DNA of 16,916 nt, taken from Thauera sp. UBA6194 (GTDB lineage: Bacteria; Pseudomonadota; Gammaproteobacteria; Burkholderiales; Rhodocyclaceae). Below the pieces are notes generated by a model. That model worked only from the letters and a program-made list of their open reading frames with translations, did no database searches and had not been told where the DNA came from. The DNA lies in contig DITC01000067.1 of assembly GCA_002422685.1 (NCBI GenBank), forward strand, positions 18,063 to 34,978, read 5' to 3'. This document shows, in pieces, positions 5,412 to 12,701 of the stretch. Position 1 is the first letter of the stretch. The number at the start of each line of letters is the position of its first letter. The translations under genes and the position numbers were made by a program.

Positions 5412-7408
5412 GTGACGCACCAAGCCCGGCGCCCGGCGTCATGGGTGGCGCGGCGCCAGGGACATCGGCGCCGACGGCATCGAAGCAGGCGCTGATCGAG
5501 CTTTCCGGCATCACGCGCAGCTTCGTCAACGGCGAGATCGAGACCCAGGTACTGCACGGCATCGACCTCAGCCTGTACGCGGGCGAGTTCGTCGCCATCG
5601 TGGGCGCCTCGGGCTCGGGCAAGTCCACGCTGATGAACATCCTCGGCTGCCTGGACCGCCCGACCGGCGGCACCTACCGCTTCATGGGCGAGGACGTGGC
5701 CAGCTTCGACCGCGACGAGCTCGCCCGCCTGCGCCGCGAAGCCTTCGGCTTCGTCTTCCAGAGCTACAACCTGATCGGCGGCGCCAGCGCGCGCGACAAC
5801 GTCGAGGTGCCGGCGATCTATTCGGGCATGCCGCGTGACGAGCGCCATGCGCGCGCCGAATCCCTGCTCGGGCGGCTGGGCCTGGACGAACGCATCCACC
5901 ACCGCCCCAACCAGCTCTCGGGCGGACAGCAGCAGCGCGTCTCGATCGCGCGCGCGCTGATGAACGGCGGGCGCATCATCCTCGCCGACGAGCCCACCGG
6001 CGCGCTCGACAGCAAGAGCGGCGCCGAGGTCATGGCGCTGCTGCGCGAACTGTCCGAGGCCGGGCACACCGTCATCCTGATCACCCACGAGCGCGACATC
6101 GCCGCGCAGGCGCAGCGCATCATCGAGATCCGCGACGGCCGCATCGTCGCCGACCCGGGCCCTCGCCCACCACAAGGCGCCGAGCCCGATTTCGCCCCGC
6201 ATATCGACCGCACCTCCTCGCTGTCCGACGTCATCGAGGCCACCCGCACCGCGCTGCGCGCGCTGCGCGCCAATCTTTTCCGCACCGTGCTCACCCTGCT
6301 CGGCATCGTCATCGGCGTGGCCTCGGTGATCGCCATGCTCGCGATCGGCGACGGCGCCAAGCAGAAGGTGATCGACCAGGTGAGCGCGATGGGCACCAAC
6401 CTGCTCACCGTGCGCCCCGGCGCGCCCAACACGCGCGGCCGCGATGCGCCCGCGACGCTCGTCATCGAGGACGTGCGCGCCATCGCCGAACTGCCCAACG
6501 TGCTCGCCTCGGTGCCCGAGCAGGGCGCCACGATCACCCTGCGTGCCGGCAACGTCGACCACCGCAGCAGCGTCAACGGCACCTCGGCCGACTACATCCT
6601 CGCGCGCAACTGGGCCACATCGAGCGGCACCTTCTTCAGCGCCGAGGACGAGGCGCGCTACGCCACCATCGCGGTGCTCGGCCAGACGGTCGCGCGCGCG
6701 CTGTTCCCGGACGGCGACGCGGTGGGCGAATTCATCCTGGTGAACAACATCCCCTTCCAGGTCGTCGGCGTGATGACGCCCAAGGGCGCCACGCCCTGGG
6801 GGCAGGACCAGGACGACATCGTGTTCATGCCCTTCACCACCGCCAGCCTGCGCATCACCGGCCAGCGCTTCCTTCGCAACGTGACGGTGGCGGTGGAGGA
6901 CGTGGCGCGCATCGACGACACCCAGGCTGCGGTGCAGAGCCTGCTGCTCGCCCGCCACGGCGTGGAGGATTTCCAGATCCGCAACATGGCCTCGGTGATC
7001 GACACCGTGTCCGAGACGCAGAACACGCTCACCATCCTGCTCGGCACGGTGGCGGCGATCTCGCTGCTGGTCGGTGGCATCGGCGTCATGAACATCATGC
7101 TAGTGTCGGTGACCGAGCGCACGCGCGAGATCGGCATCCGCATGGCCACCGGCGCGCGCACGCGCAACATCCTGCAGCAGTTCCTGATCGAGGCGCTCGT
7201 CGTATCGGCGGTCGGCGGCCTCATCGGCGTCGCCGTCGGGCTGGGCAGCGCCGCGATCATCGGCAGCTTCGGCACCGCAGTGCAGTACTCGCTGATGCCG
7301 GTGGTGCTCGCCTTCAGCTGCGCCTTCCTCACCGGGCTGATCTTCGGCTACCTCCCTGCGCGCAAGGCCGCACACCTCGAGCCGGTCGTCGCGCTCGCTT
7401 CAGAATAG
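5408..7408 (+). CDS. macB: MacB-like ABC transporter, fused ATPase and permease
   Basis: A 666-residue half-transporter that uses ATP to drive export through MacA and an outer-membrane channel from the periplasm. The ATPase domain (about 28-250) has Walker A GASGSGKST (66-74), Q-loop Gln118, signature LSGGQQQR (170-177), Walker B ILADEP ending at Glu195-Pro196, and the H-loop His227. The FtsX/MacB permease part begins with a membrane segment at about 290-312, followed by a large periplasmic domain. Three further segments lie in the last 150 residues, with the conserved MNIMLVSVTERTREIGIRMA stretch between two of them. About 28 Ala/Pro-rich residues precede the ATPase, slightly longer than E. 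coli MacB. Related pumps export macrolides, enterotoxin or siderophores (PvdT-type); the neighbouring siderophore receptor favours the last. Confidence 0.95.
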   Translation: MSDAPSPAPGVMGGAAPGTSAPTASKQALIELSGITRSFVNGEIETQVLHGIDLSLYAGEFVAIVGASGSGKSTLMNILGCLDRPTGGTYRFMGEDVASFDRDELARLRREAFGFVFQSYNLIGGASARDNVEVPAIYSGMPRDERHARAESLLGRLGLDERIHHRPNQLSGGQQQRVSIARALMNGGRIILADEPTGALDSKSGAEVMALLRELSEAGHTVILITHERDIAAQAQRIIEIRDGRIVADPGPRPPQGAEPDFAPHIDRTSSLSDVIEATRTALRALRANLFRTVLTLLGIVIGVASVIAMLAIGDGAKQKVIDQVSAMGTNLLTVRPGAPNTRGRDAPATLVIEDVRAIAELPNVLASVPEQGATITLRAGNVDHRSSVNGTSADYILARNWATSSGTFFSAEDEARYATIAVLGQTVARALFPDGDAVGEFILVNNIPFQVVGVMTPKGATPWGQDQDDIVFMPFTTASLRITGQRFLRNVTVAVEDVARIDDTQAAVQSLLLARHGVEDFQIRNMASVIDTVSETQNTLTILLGTVAAISLLVGGIGVMNIMLVSVTERTREIGIRMATGARTRNILQQFLIEALVVSAVGGLIGVAVGLGSAAIIGSFGTAVQYSLMPVVLAFSCAFLTGLIFGYLPARKAAHLEPVVALASE

Positions 7409-7416
7409 GGCCGTTC

Positions 7417-8829
7417 ATGTTCATTCAAGCAATCACCCGCACCCGCCTGCTCCCCGCGACCCTGCTCCTCGCCCTCACCGCCGGCTGCGCGTTCACCGAA
7501 CCCGTCGTCCGCCCCGAGCTCGAGCTGCCGGCGCAGTGGGCCGAAGGTGCAAGCACTGTGGCTGCCCCCATTCACGACACCTGGTGGCAGGACTTCGGCT
7601 CGGCACGGCTGGACGCACTCATCGACGAAGCCTTGCGCAGCGCCCCCGACCTGCGCATCCAGGGCGAGCGCGTGGTACAGGCCGAGCTGGCGCTGCGCCA
7701 GGCGGGCGCCTCGCTCTTCCCGGCGCTGAACCTGAGCGGCGGCAGCGGCAGTCGCAACGTCGACGGCAACGAATCGAGCTCCACCGATCTCGACCTCGGC
7801 GCCAGCTACGAGCTCGATCTGTGGGGCCGCATCGCCGCCGGCGTGGACGCCAGCCGCGCCAGCCTGGCCGCCACCCGCTTCGACCACGACGCCGCGCGCC
7901 TGTCGATCAGCGCCAGCGTGGCGACCACCTGGTTCCAGGCCCTCGCGCTGCAGCAACGCGTCGACATCGCCCGCCAGAACCTCACCACCGCCGAGCACGT
8001 GCTGCGCGTGGTGCAGGCGCGCTACGACAACGGCGCGGCCTCGGCCCTGGAACTGAGCCAGCAGCGCAGCACGGTGTTGAACCAGCGCAAGGCCATCGAA
8101 CCGCTCGAGGTCCAGCTGCGCCAGACGCGCAGCGCGCTCGCGATCCTGCTCGGGCGCAACCCGCAGGCCAGCTTCGCCACCGATGAGCAGCTCGCGGCGC
8201 TGCAGGTGCCAGCGATCGAGGCCGGCCTGCCCTCGGCACTGCTGCTGCGCCGCCCCGATCTGGCCGCGAGCGAGGCGCGCCTGGCCGCGGCTGCGGCCAA
8301 CATCGCCGCCGCGCGCGCCGCGCTGCTACCCGGCATCAGCCTGTCAGCCGGCGCCGGCGTGGGCAGCGCCGCCCTGCTCTCGCTCGCCGACACCACGCGC
8401 ACGCTGTCGATCTCGGCCAGCGTGCTGCAAAAGATCTTCGACGGCGGTCGCCTGCGCGCCGAGGTCGACATTCAGCGCTCGCGCCAGCGCGAGCTCGTCG
8501 AAACCCACCGCCGCACCATCCTGGTCGCACTCAAGGAGGTCGAGGACGCCCTCGCCAACGCTACCCGCGACGCCAACCAGGAAGGCGTCCAGCGCGAGAT
8601 CCTCACCGAAGCCCAGCGCAGCCTGCGCCTGGCCGAGCTGCGCTACCGCGAGGGCGCCGACAGCCTGCTCGGCGTCCTCGACGCGCAACGCGCGCTGTTC
8701 TCCGCCCAGGACCAGCTCGCCCAGCTGCGCCTGGCGCGGCTCAACGACGCAGTGAATCTGTACAAGGCGCTCGGCGGCGGGTGGTCCGCCGCAGCGCCCT
8801 CCACACTCGCGCGCCCATCGCCAGGCTGA
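7417..8829 (+). CDS. NodT/TolC-type outer-membrane efflux lipoprotein
   Basis: Outer-membrane channel subunit of the pump encoded upstream. The 470-residue protein starts with a lipoprotein signal, lipobox LTAGC with Cys24 as the lipidated residue. Two repeats of the outer-membrane efflux domain follow (about 60-250 and about 265-455), each rich in the long Ala/Leu/Gln helices of the periplasmic tunnel. Typical family landmarks are WWQDFGSARLD (51-61), SYELDLWGRI in the first half and ALLLRRPDLAASEARLAAAAANI in the second, of which only the pattern is given. The ATG lies 8 bases after the macB stop, so macA-macB-channel is one operon and the pump is complete. It resembles OpmQ/NodT-type channels more than E. 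coli TolC, which is not a lipoprotein. Confidence 0.94.
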   Translation: MFIQAITRTRLLPATLLLALTAGCAFTEPVVRPELELPAQWAEGASTVAAPIHDTWWQDFGSARLDALIDEALRSAPDLRIQGERVVQAELALRQAGASLFPALNLSGGSGSRNVDGNESSSTDLDLGASYELDLWGRIAAGVDASRASLAATRFDHDAARLSISASVATTWFQALALQQRVDIARQNLTTAEHVLRVVQARYDNGAASALELSQQRSTVLNQRKAIEPLEVQLRQTRSALAILLGRNPQASFATDEQLAALQVPAIEAGLPSALLLRRPDLAASEARLAAAAANIAAARAALLPGISLSAGAGVGSAALLSLADTTRTLSISASVLQKIFDGGRLRAEVDIQRSRQRELVETHRRTILVALKEVEDALANATRDANQEGVQREILTEAQRSLRLAELRYREGADSLLGVLDAQRALFSAQDQLAQLRLARLNDAVNLYKALGGGWSAAAPSTLARPSPG

Positions 8830-8902
8830 ACAGCGCCAGCATCTGCACCGCCAGCCGCAGGACATCGACGCGACACACGACTGAGCTCGTACGACAAAAG
8901 TA

Positions 8903-8931
8903 TTGCGAATTATTCGCATTCTTGAAATACT
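8903..8931 (+). promoter_or_regulatory. Promoter with Fur-box-like 7-1-7 palindrome ahead of the siderophore receptor
   Basis: At 8904-8918 lies TGCGAATTATTCGCA, a perfect inverted repeat with 7-base arms and a 1-base centre. That is the geometry of the Fur core TGATAATnATTATCA, and it agrees at 5 of 7 positions in each arm. It covers a possible -35 TTGCGA (8903-8908), which is 17 bases from a possible -10 AATACT (8926-8931). A bound repressor would block polymerase. This AT-rich patch stands out in the GC-rich context and lies about 105-130 bases upstream of the receptor ATG. Iron/Fur control is an inference from symmetry and context. Confidence 0.65.
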
Positions 8932-9035
8932 CACGCCCTCGATCAGCCAGCCACCCGAGGGATGCGCGCATGCGCACACTCCGCTCGCAGGAAGCCAGCC
9001 AGCAACGACTTCCCCAAGACCGGAGCAAGACCTCG

Positions 9036-11234
9036 ATGAACGCTCGCAGCGCGCAGCGCACGCACGGCCGCCCGTGCCCCACCACACCACACTCCACGCC
9101 GCAATCCTCTGCGCAACTGCCCGCGAGGGCGCACGCCCTGCTGCCGCTCGGCGCGCTGATGCTCGCCGGCCTCTCGCTCGGCGCCCAGGCGCAGACCGCC
9201 ACCCTGCCCGCCGTCACCGTGCAGGCCACCGAAGACGCCCCGCAGGACGGCCACCGCGCCACCGCGACCCGCGTCGGCAAGGTGCTGCAGGACCCGCACG
9301 ACATCCCGCAGGCGGTCACCACGGTCACCCACACGCTGATGGAAGAGCAGCAGGTCGGCAGCCTCAAGGAAGCGCTGCGCAACGTCTCCGGCCTGTCGTT
9401 CAACGCGGCCGAAGGCGGCCGCTCGGGCGACAACATGAACCTGCGCGGCTTCTACACCTTCGGCGACATGTACCTGGACGGCATCCGCGACACCGCGCAG
9501 TACAACCGCGAGACCTTCAACCTCGAGCAGATCGACGTGCTGCGCGGCTCCGCCGCGATGCTGTTCGGCCGCGGTCAGGCCGGCGGTGTGATCAACCAGG
9601 TCACCAAGACCCCGCTCCTCGGCAACCGCAGCAAGATCACCGGCAGCGTCGGCATCGACGACTACCGGGAGGTGACCGGCGACTTCAACAAGGAGCTCGG
9701 CGACACCACCGCGCTGCGCCTGAACGTCATGAAACGCGACGAGGGAAGCTGGCGCAGCAACCCGGCCGACGGCGCCGAACCGGAAATCCACCGCGAGGGC
9801 GTCGGCCTGAGCCTGGTCACCGGGCTGTACACCGACAACGAGTTCACCTTCAACCATTACACCCTGAAGACGCGCGACAACCCGGACTACGGCATCTCCT
9901 TCGATCCGGCGACCAAGCGCCCGACGAAGAATTTTTCTGCCGACACCTTCTGGGGCACGAACAACACCTTCGACGACAGCGACACCTCGATGAACTCGCT
10001 GGTGCACCAGTACAAGCTGTCCTCGCAGGCCGAGATCCGCACCCAGTTGCGGCACGCGCGCTACGAGCGCGTGTACTGGGCGCAGGCGCCGAATCGAACC
10101 GACGCCCCGAGCTTCGACGGCAGCACCGGCGGCGCCAAGGTTCGCCAGACGGACACCGAGAACCTGACCCTGCAGTCCGATCTCACCGCACGCACCAGCC
10201 TGTTCGGCATGAAGCACGAACTGCTCGCCGGCATCGAGTACCTGAAGGAGGATTCCAGCCGCCGCAGCCTGCAGGACCTCGACCCGGGCGCGGGTCGCTT
10301 CTACCGGCCGGGCGCCTTCACTTCGAGGCCAGCGATCACCTACGAGGGTGACACCCTCGCCTTCTACGCCCAGGACACGATCGAGTTCGTGCCGAACTGG
10401 AAGCTGACGCTGGGCGCTCGCCACGACGCGCTCGACGCCGAATATTCCAGCCTCAACTCCCCGCAGCTCGATTTCAGCGAGACCAGCCTCCGCACCGGCC
10501 TGTCCTGGCATCCGAGCGAATACACCCACTACTACATCAGTTACAGCGACTCCTTCAGCCCGACCGCGGATCTCTACCAGCTCTCCGGCGGCAGCTACCC
10601 GGCCGAGCGCAGCAAGGTCACCGAGCTCGGCGCCAAGTGGATGCTGATGGAGGGCGATCTCGCCCTGCGCGCCGCACTGTACCGCGCCGACAAGGCGTGG
10701 GAGCGCAATACCGACCTCGAGTCCACCGCCGCGATCCTGACGAAGAAGCGCCGCACCGACGGCCTGGAGCTCGAAGTCGCCGGACGCGTGACGCCGAACT
10801 GGGAGGTCTTCAGCGGCTTCTCGCTGATGGACGCGGAGATCCTCGAGGTCGCCCCGGGCGCGGACGCCCGCCTCGAAGGCCAGCGCCCGCGCAACACGCC
10901 CAGGCTCACCTTCAACCTGTGGTCGACCTACGCGCTCGGCGGCGGCTGGAAGATCGGCGGCGGCGTCGAAGCCAAGAGCGACCGCTACGCCTACGTGCCG
11001 ACCGCAGCCAACGCGAGCAGCAACTTCATCGACGGCAAGTTCTCGCCCAACACCGCGCCCGGCTACGCGCGCTGGGACGCGATGCTGGCCTACGAGCAGA
11101 AGAGCTGGGCCGCGCGCCTCAACGTCAAGAACCTCTTCGACCGGGTGTACTACGACGCCGTGTACGACCAGGGCGGCTTCGCGATCCCCGGCACCGGCCG
11201 CGCGATCATCCTGACCGGCGAATACAGGTTCTGA
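9036..11234 (+). CDS. TonB-dependent siderophore receptor
   Basis: Outer-membrane gated beta-barrel for ferric-siderophore import, driven by TonB-ExbBD. The 732-residue protein has a long N-terminal region with a hydrophobic core at about 34-50 and likely signal cleavage after AQA (about 52). A TonB-box-like PAVTVQA follows at about 58-64. The plug domain (about 80-190) contains LRGFYTFGDMYLDGIRDT, EQIDVLRGSAAMLFGRGQAGG and VINQVTKTP, all typical of siderophore receptors. The barrel ends in EYRF with a terminal Phe. The plug resembles Fiu-like catecholate receptors, but the ligand cannot be read from the sequence. The ATG at 9036 is preferred because GGAG at 9022-9025 lies 10 bases upstream; the open frame extends back to 8781 inside the channel gene without protein character. 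No sigma/anti-sigma pair adjoins it and no signalling domain is present. Confidence 0.94.
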   Translation: MNARSAQRTHGRPCPTTPHSTPQSSAQLPARAHALLPLGALMLAGLSLGAQAQTATLPAVTVQATEDAPQDGHRATATRVGKVLQDPHDIPQAVTTVTHTLMEEQQVGSLKEALRNVSGLSFNAAEGGRSGDNMNLRGFYTFGDMYLDGIRDTAQYNRETFNLEQIDVLRGSAAMLFGRGQAGGVINQVTKTPLLGNRSKITGSVGIDDYREVTGDFNKELGDTTALRLNVMKRDEGSWRSNPADGAEPEIHREGVGLSLVTGLYTDNEFTFNHYTLKTRDNPDYGISFDPATKRPTKNFSADTFWGTNNTFDDSDTSMNSLVHQYKLSSQAEIRTQLRHARYERVYWAQAPNRTDAPSFDGSTGGAKVRQTDTENLTLQSDLTARTSLFGMKHELLAGIEYLKEDSSRRSLQDLDPGAGRFYRPGAFTSRPAITYEGDTLAFYAQDTIEFVPNWKLTLGARHDALDAEYSSLNSPQLDFSETSLRTGLSWHPSEYTHYYISYSDSFSPTADLYQLSGGSYPAERSKVTELGAKWMLMEGDLALRAALYRADKAWERNTDLESTAAILTKKRRTDGLELEVAGRVTPNWEVFSGFSLMDAEILEVAPGADARLEGQRPRNTPRLTFNLWSTYALGGGWKIGGGVEAKSDRYAYVPTAANASSNFIDGKFSPNTAPGYARWDAMLAYEQKSWAARLNVKNLFDRVYYDAVYDQGGFAIPGTGRAIILTGEYRF

Positions 11235-11329
11235 TCCTTCCACCCCGCTCGCCCGGCCCGGGCGTGTGCGACCCGACCGGGCCGCATGCCTCCCCGGCGC
11301 CGGCCTGCTGTGTCTTGCCCGAACTCACC

Positions 11330-12511
11330 ATGAACAAACGCCAATTCCTGCGCGCCACGGCCGGCATGCTGCCGCTCGCCCTGCTGCCCCGTACCCTGTT
11401 CGCCGCTGCGGCCACGCCCGGCGCGCTCCCCGAAATCCGCCTGATCGCCGCCTGGCGCAGCCTGCACGAGCTCGGCCGCGACGGCGCCTCGCGGGGCGCG
11501 AAGGCCGAAGGCGCCACCGACTACGTCGGCATCCTCGCGCCCGACTGGCAGCACGGCCTCGCCCGCATCGAGACCGCGATTGCGGTCCCGAATCGCGTCC
11601 ACGGCCTGCTGCCCGACCGCGACGGCGGCTTCCTGGTCTGCGCCAACCGCCCCGGCCCCTGGCTGATGCGCTGCGCCGCCGACGGCGAAATCCTCGCCCG
11701 CCAGGCGCTCGCGGACGAGAACAGCGGGCGCACGCTCAACGGCCACGCGGTTTTCGACCCCGCCGGCGAGTGGCTGTACACCACCGAATCCGAGAACGGC
11801 TCCACCCAGGGCTGGATCGCCGTGCGCCGGCGCGACAGCCTGCGCAAGGAAGCCGAGTTCCCCACCCGCGGCGTCGAGCCGCACGAGCTGCTGTTCGACG
11901 CCGAGGGCACGCTGGTGGTGGCCAACGGCGGCATTCTGCGCGCCGCCGGCGACCGCAAGCGCGACCTCGAGCGCATGGACGCCTCGCTGGTCCGGCTCGA
12001 TCCGAACAACGGCGAACGCCTCGGCCAATGGTGGCTGAAGGACAAGCGCCTGAGCCTGCGTCACCTCGCGCTCGGCGCCACACCAGCAGCGGATGGCCGC
12101 ACGCTGGTCGGCGTCGCGCTGCAGGCCGAGCACGACGACGCGGCCGAGCGCGCCGCCGCGCCCATCCTGGCGGTGTGGAACGGCGACAGCCTGGAGATCC
12201 CCAGCCGCGAGACGGTGGGCGCGGGCTATTGTGGCGACATCGCCACCGGCATGGACGGCGGCTTCTACCTGTCCGCCGAGCGTAGCCACCGGGTGACGCG
12301 CTGGCACCCGGCGACACCGGAGCGCCTGGAGGTGATCGCCGAACTCAACAAGGCGGGCGCGCTCGCCGAACTGCCGCTCGACGGCACCCACGCCAGCCTG
12401 ATCGGCTCGCCGCGCGGGCTCGGCTTCTGGCACCCGCAGCGCGATCCGGTGCTGCTGCGCTGGCCGGTGGAGATCGCGCCCGACAACCACTGGGTCGCCG
12501 TGCGCGCCTGA
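11330..12511 (+). CDS. DUF1513-family periplasmic protein with Tat-like signal
   Basis: A 393-residue protein of the DUF1513 family, whose function is unproven. It opens with MNKRQFLRATAG and a hydrophobic stretch to about 28. This looks like a Tat signal in which the twin Arg is Lys-Arg. The body has repeated beta-propeller-like strands, including LPDRDGGFLVCANRP, NGHAVFDPAGEWLYTTE, GVEPHELLFDAEG and HASLIGSPRGLGFWH, which suggests a six- or seven-bladed propeller folded before export. In other proteobacteria DUF1513 genes sit with imelysin-type and di-haem iron-uptake genes (family knowledge). Here it lies 95 bases after a siderophore receptor, with no clear terminator between (only a short GC palindrome at 11250-11264). 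A role in periplasmic iron or chelate handling is inferred. The ATG at 11330 has no strong ribosome-binding site. Confidence 0.88.
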   Translation: MNKRQFLRATAGMLPLALLPRTLFAAAATPGALPEIRLIAAWRSLHELGRDGASRGAKAEGATDYVGILAPDWQHGLARIETAIAVPNRVHGLLPDRDGGFLVCANRPGPWLMRCAADGEILARQALADENSGRTLNGHAVFDPAGEWLYTTESENGSTQGWIAVRRRDSLRKEAEFPTRGVEPHELLFDAEGTLVVANGGILRAAGDRKRDLERMDASLVRLDPNNGERLGQWWLKDKRLSLRHLALGATPAADGRTLVGVALQAEHDDAAERAAAPILAVWNGDSLEIPSRETVGAGYCGDIATGMDGGFYLSAERSHRVTRWHPATPERLEVIAELNKAGALAELPLDGTHASLIGSPRGLGFWHPQRDPVLLRWPVEIAPDNHWVAVRA

Positions 12512-12650
12512 GCGCGCGAGAAGCCCTCTTCACCCCGGGCCGGCCTTGTACATCTGGGCCCGGCGCTGCTCGAGCGGCGCGGGGCCGAGCCTCGTCCGGG
12601 CAGGGACGCGCATGGATATTGAGCTTTATCAGCAAAACTTTAACGCGACC

Positions 12651-12660
12651 TATTATCATT
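12651..12660 (+). promoter_or_regulatory. AT-rich promoter with half Fur-box upstream of feoB
   Basis: TATTAT (12651-12656) matches TATAAT at 5 of 6 positions, 46-51 bases before the feoB ATG. Overlapping it, ATTATCATT (12652-12660) is a perfect half of the Fur consensus AATGATAATnATTATCATT. The other half is poorly conserved. The surrounding 12612-12665 is clearly AT-rich against the rest of the window. No good -35 at 16-18 bases was found, so an activator or a different start is possible. Confidence 0.4.
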
Positions 12661-12701
12661 CCCCGACTTTCACCTTCACCCGCTCCAGGAATTTCCTCTC
12701 G

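Noticed and set aside
8781..9035. Extended N-terminus of the siderophore receptor
   Set aside because: It overlaps the efflux-channel gene and the Fur-like palindrome and would put 85 non-conserved residues before the signal peptide; the ATG at 9036 has GGAG upstream.
8943..11243. Very long minus-strand open frame opposite the siderophore receptor (766 codons), and a similar one at 4946-6958 opposite macB (670 codons)
   Set aside because: The predicted proteins are low-complexity (Gly/Ala/Arg/Val/His-rich) with no domain pattern. They are the usual stop-poor mirror frames of GC-rich genes, and the plus-strand genes carry full motif sets.
11250..11264. CGCCCGG-C-CCGGGCG palindrome after the receptor as a terminator
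   Set aside because: The loop is too short for a stable hairpin in this register, there is no T-run, and GC-only palindromes of this size are expected often in such DNA.
12612..12701. Upstream in-frame ATG for feoB at 12612
   Set aside because: It would add 30 residues unlike any FeoB N-terminus, and it places the AT-rich promoter island and AGGA site inside the gene.
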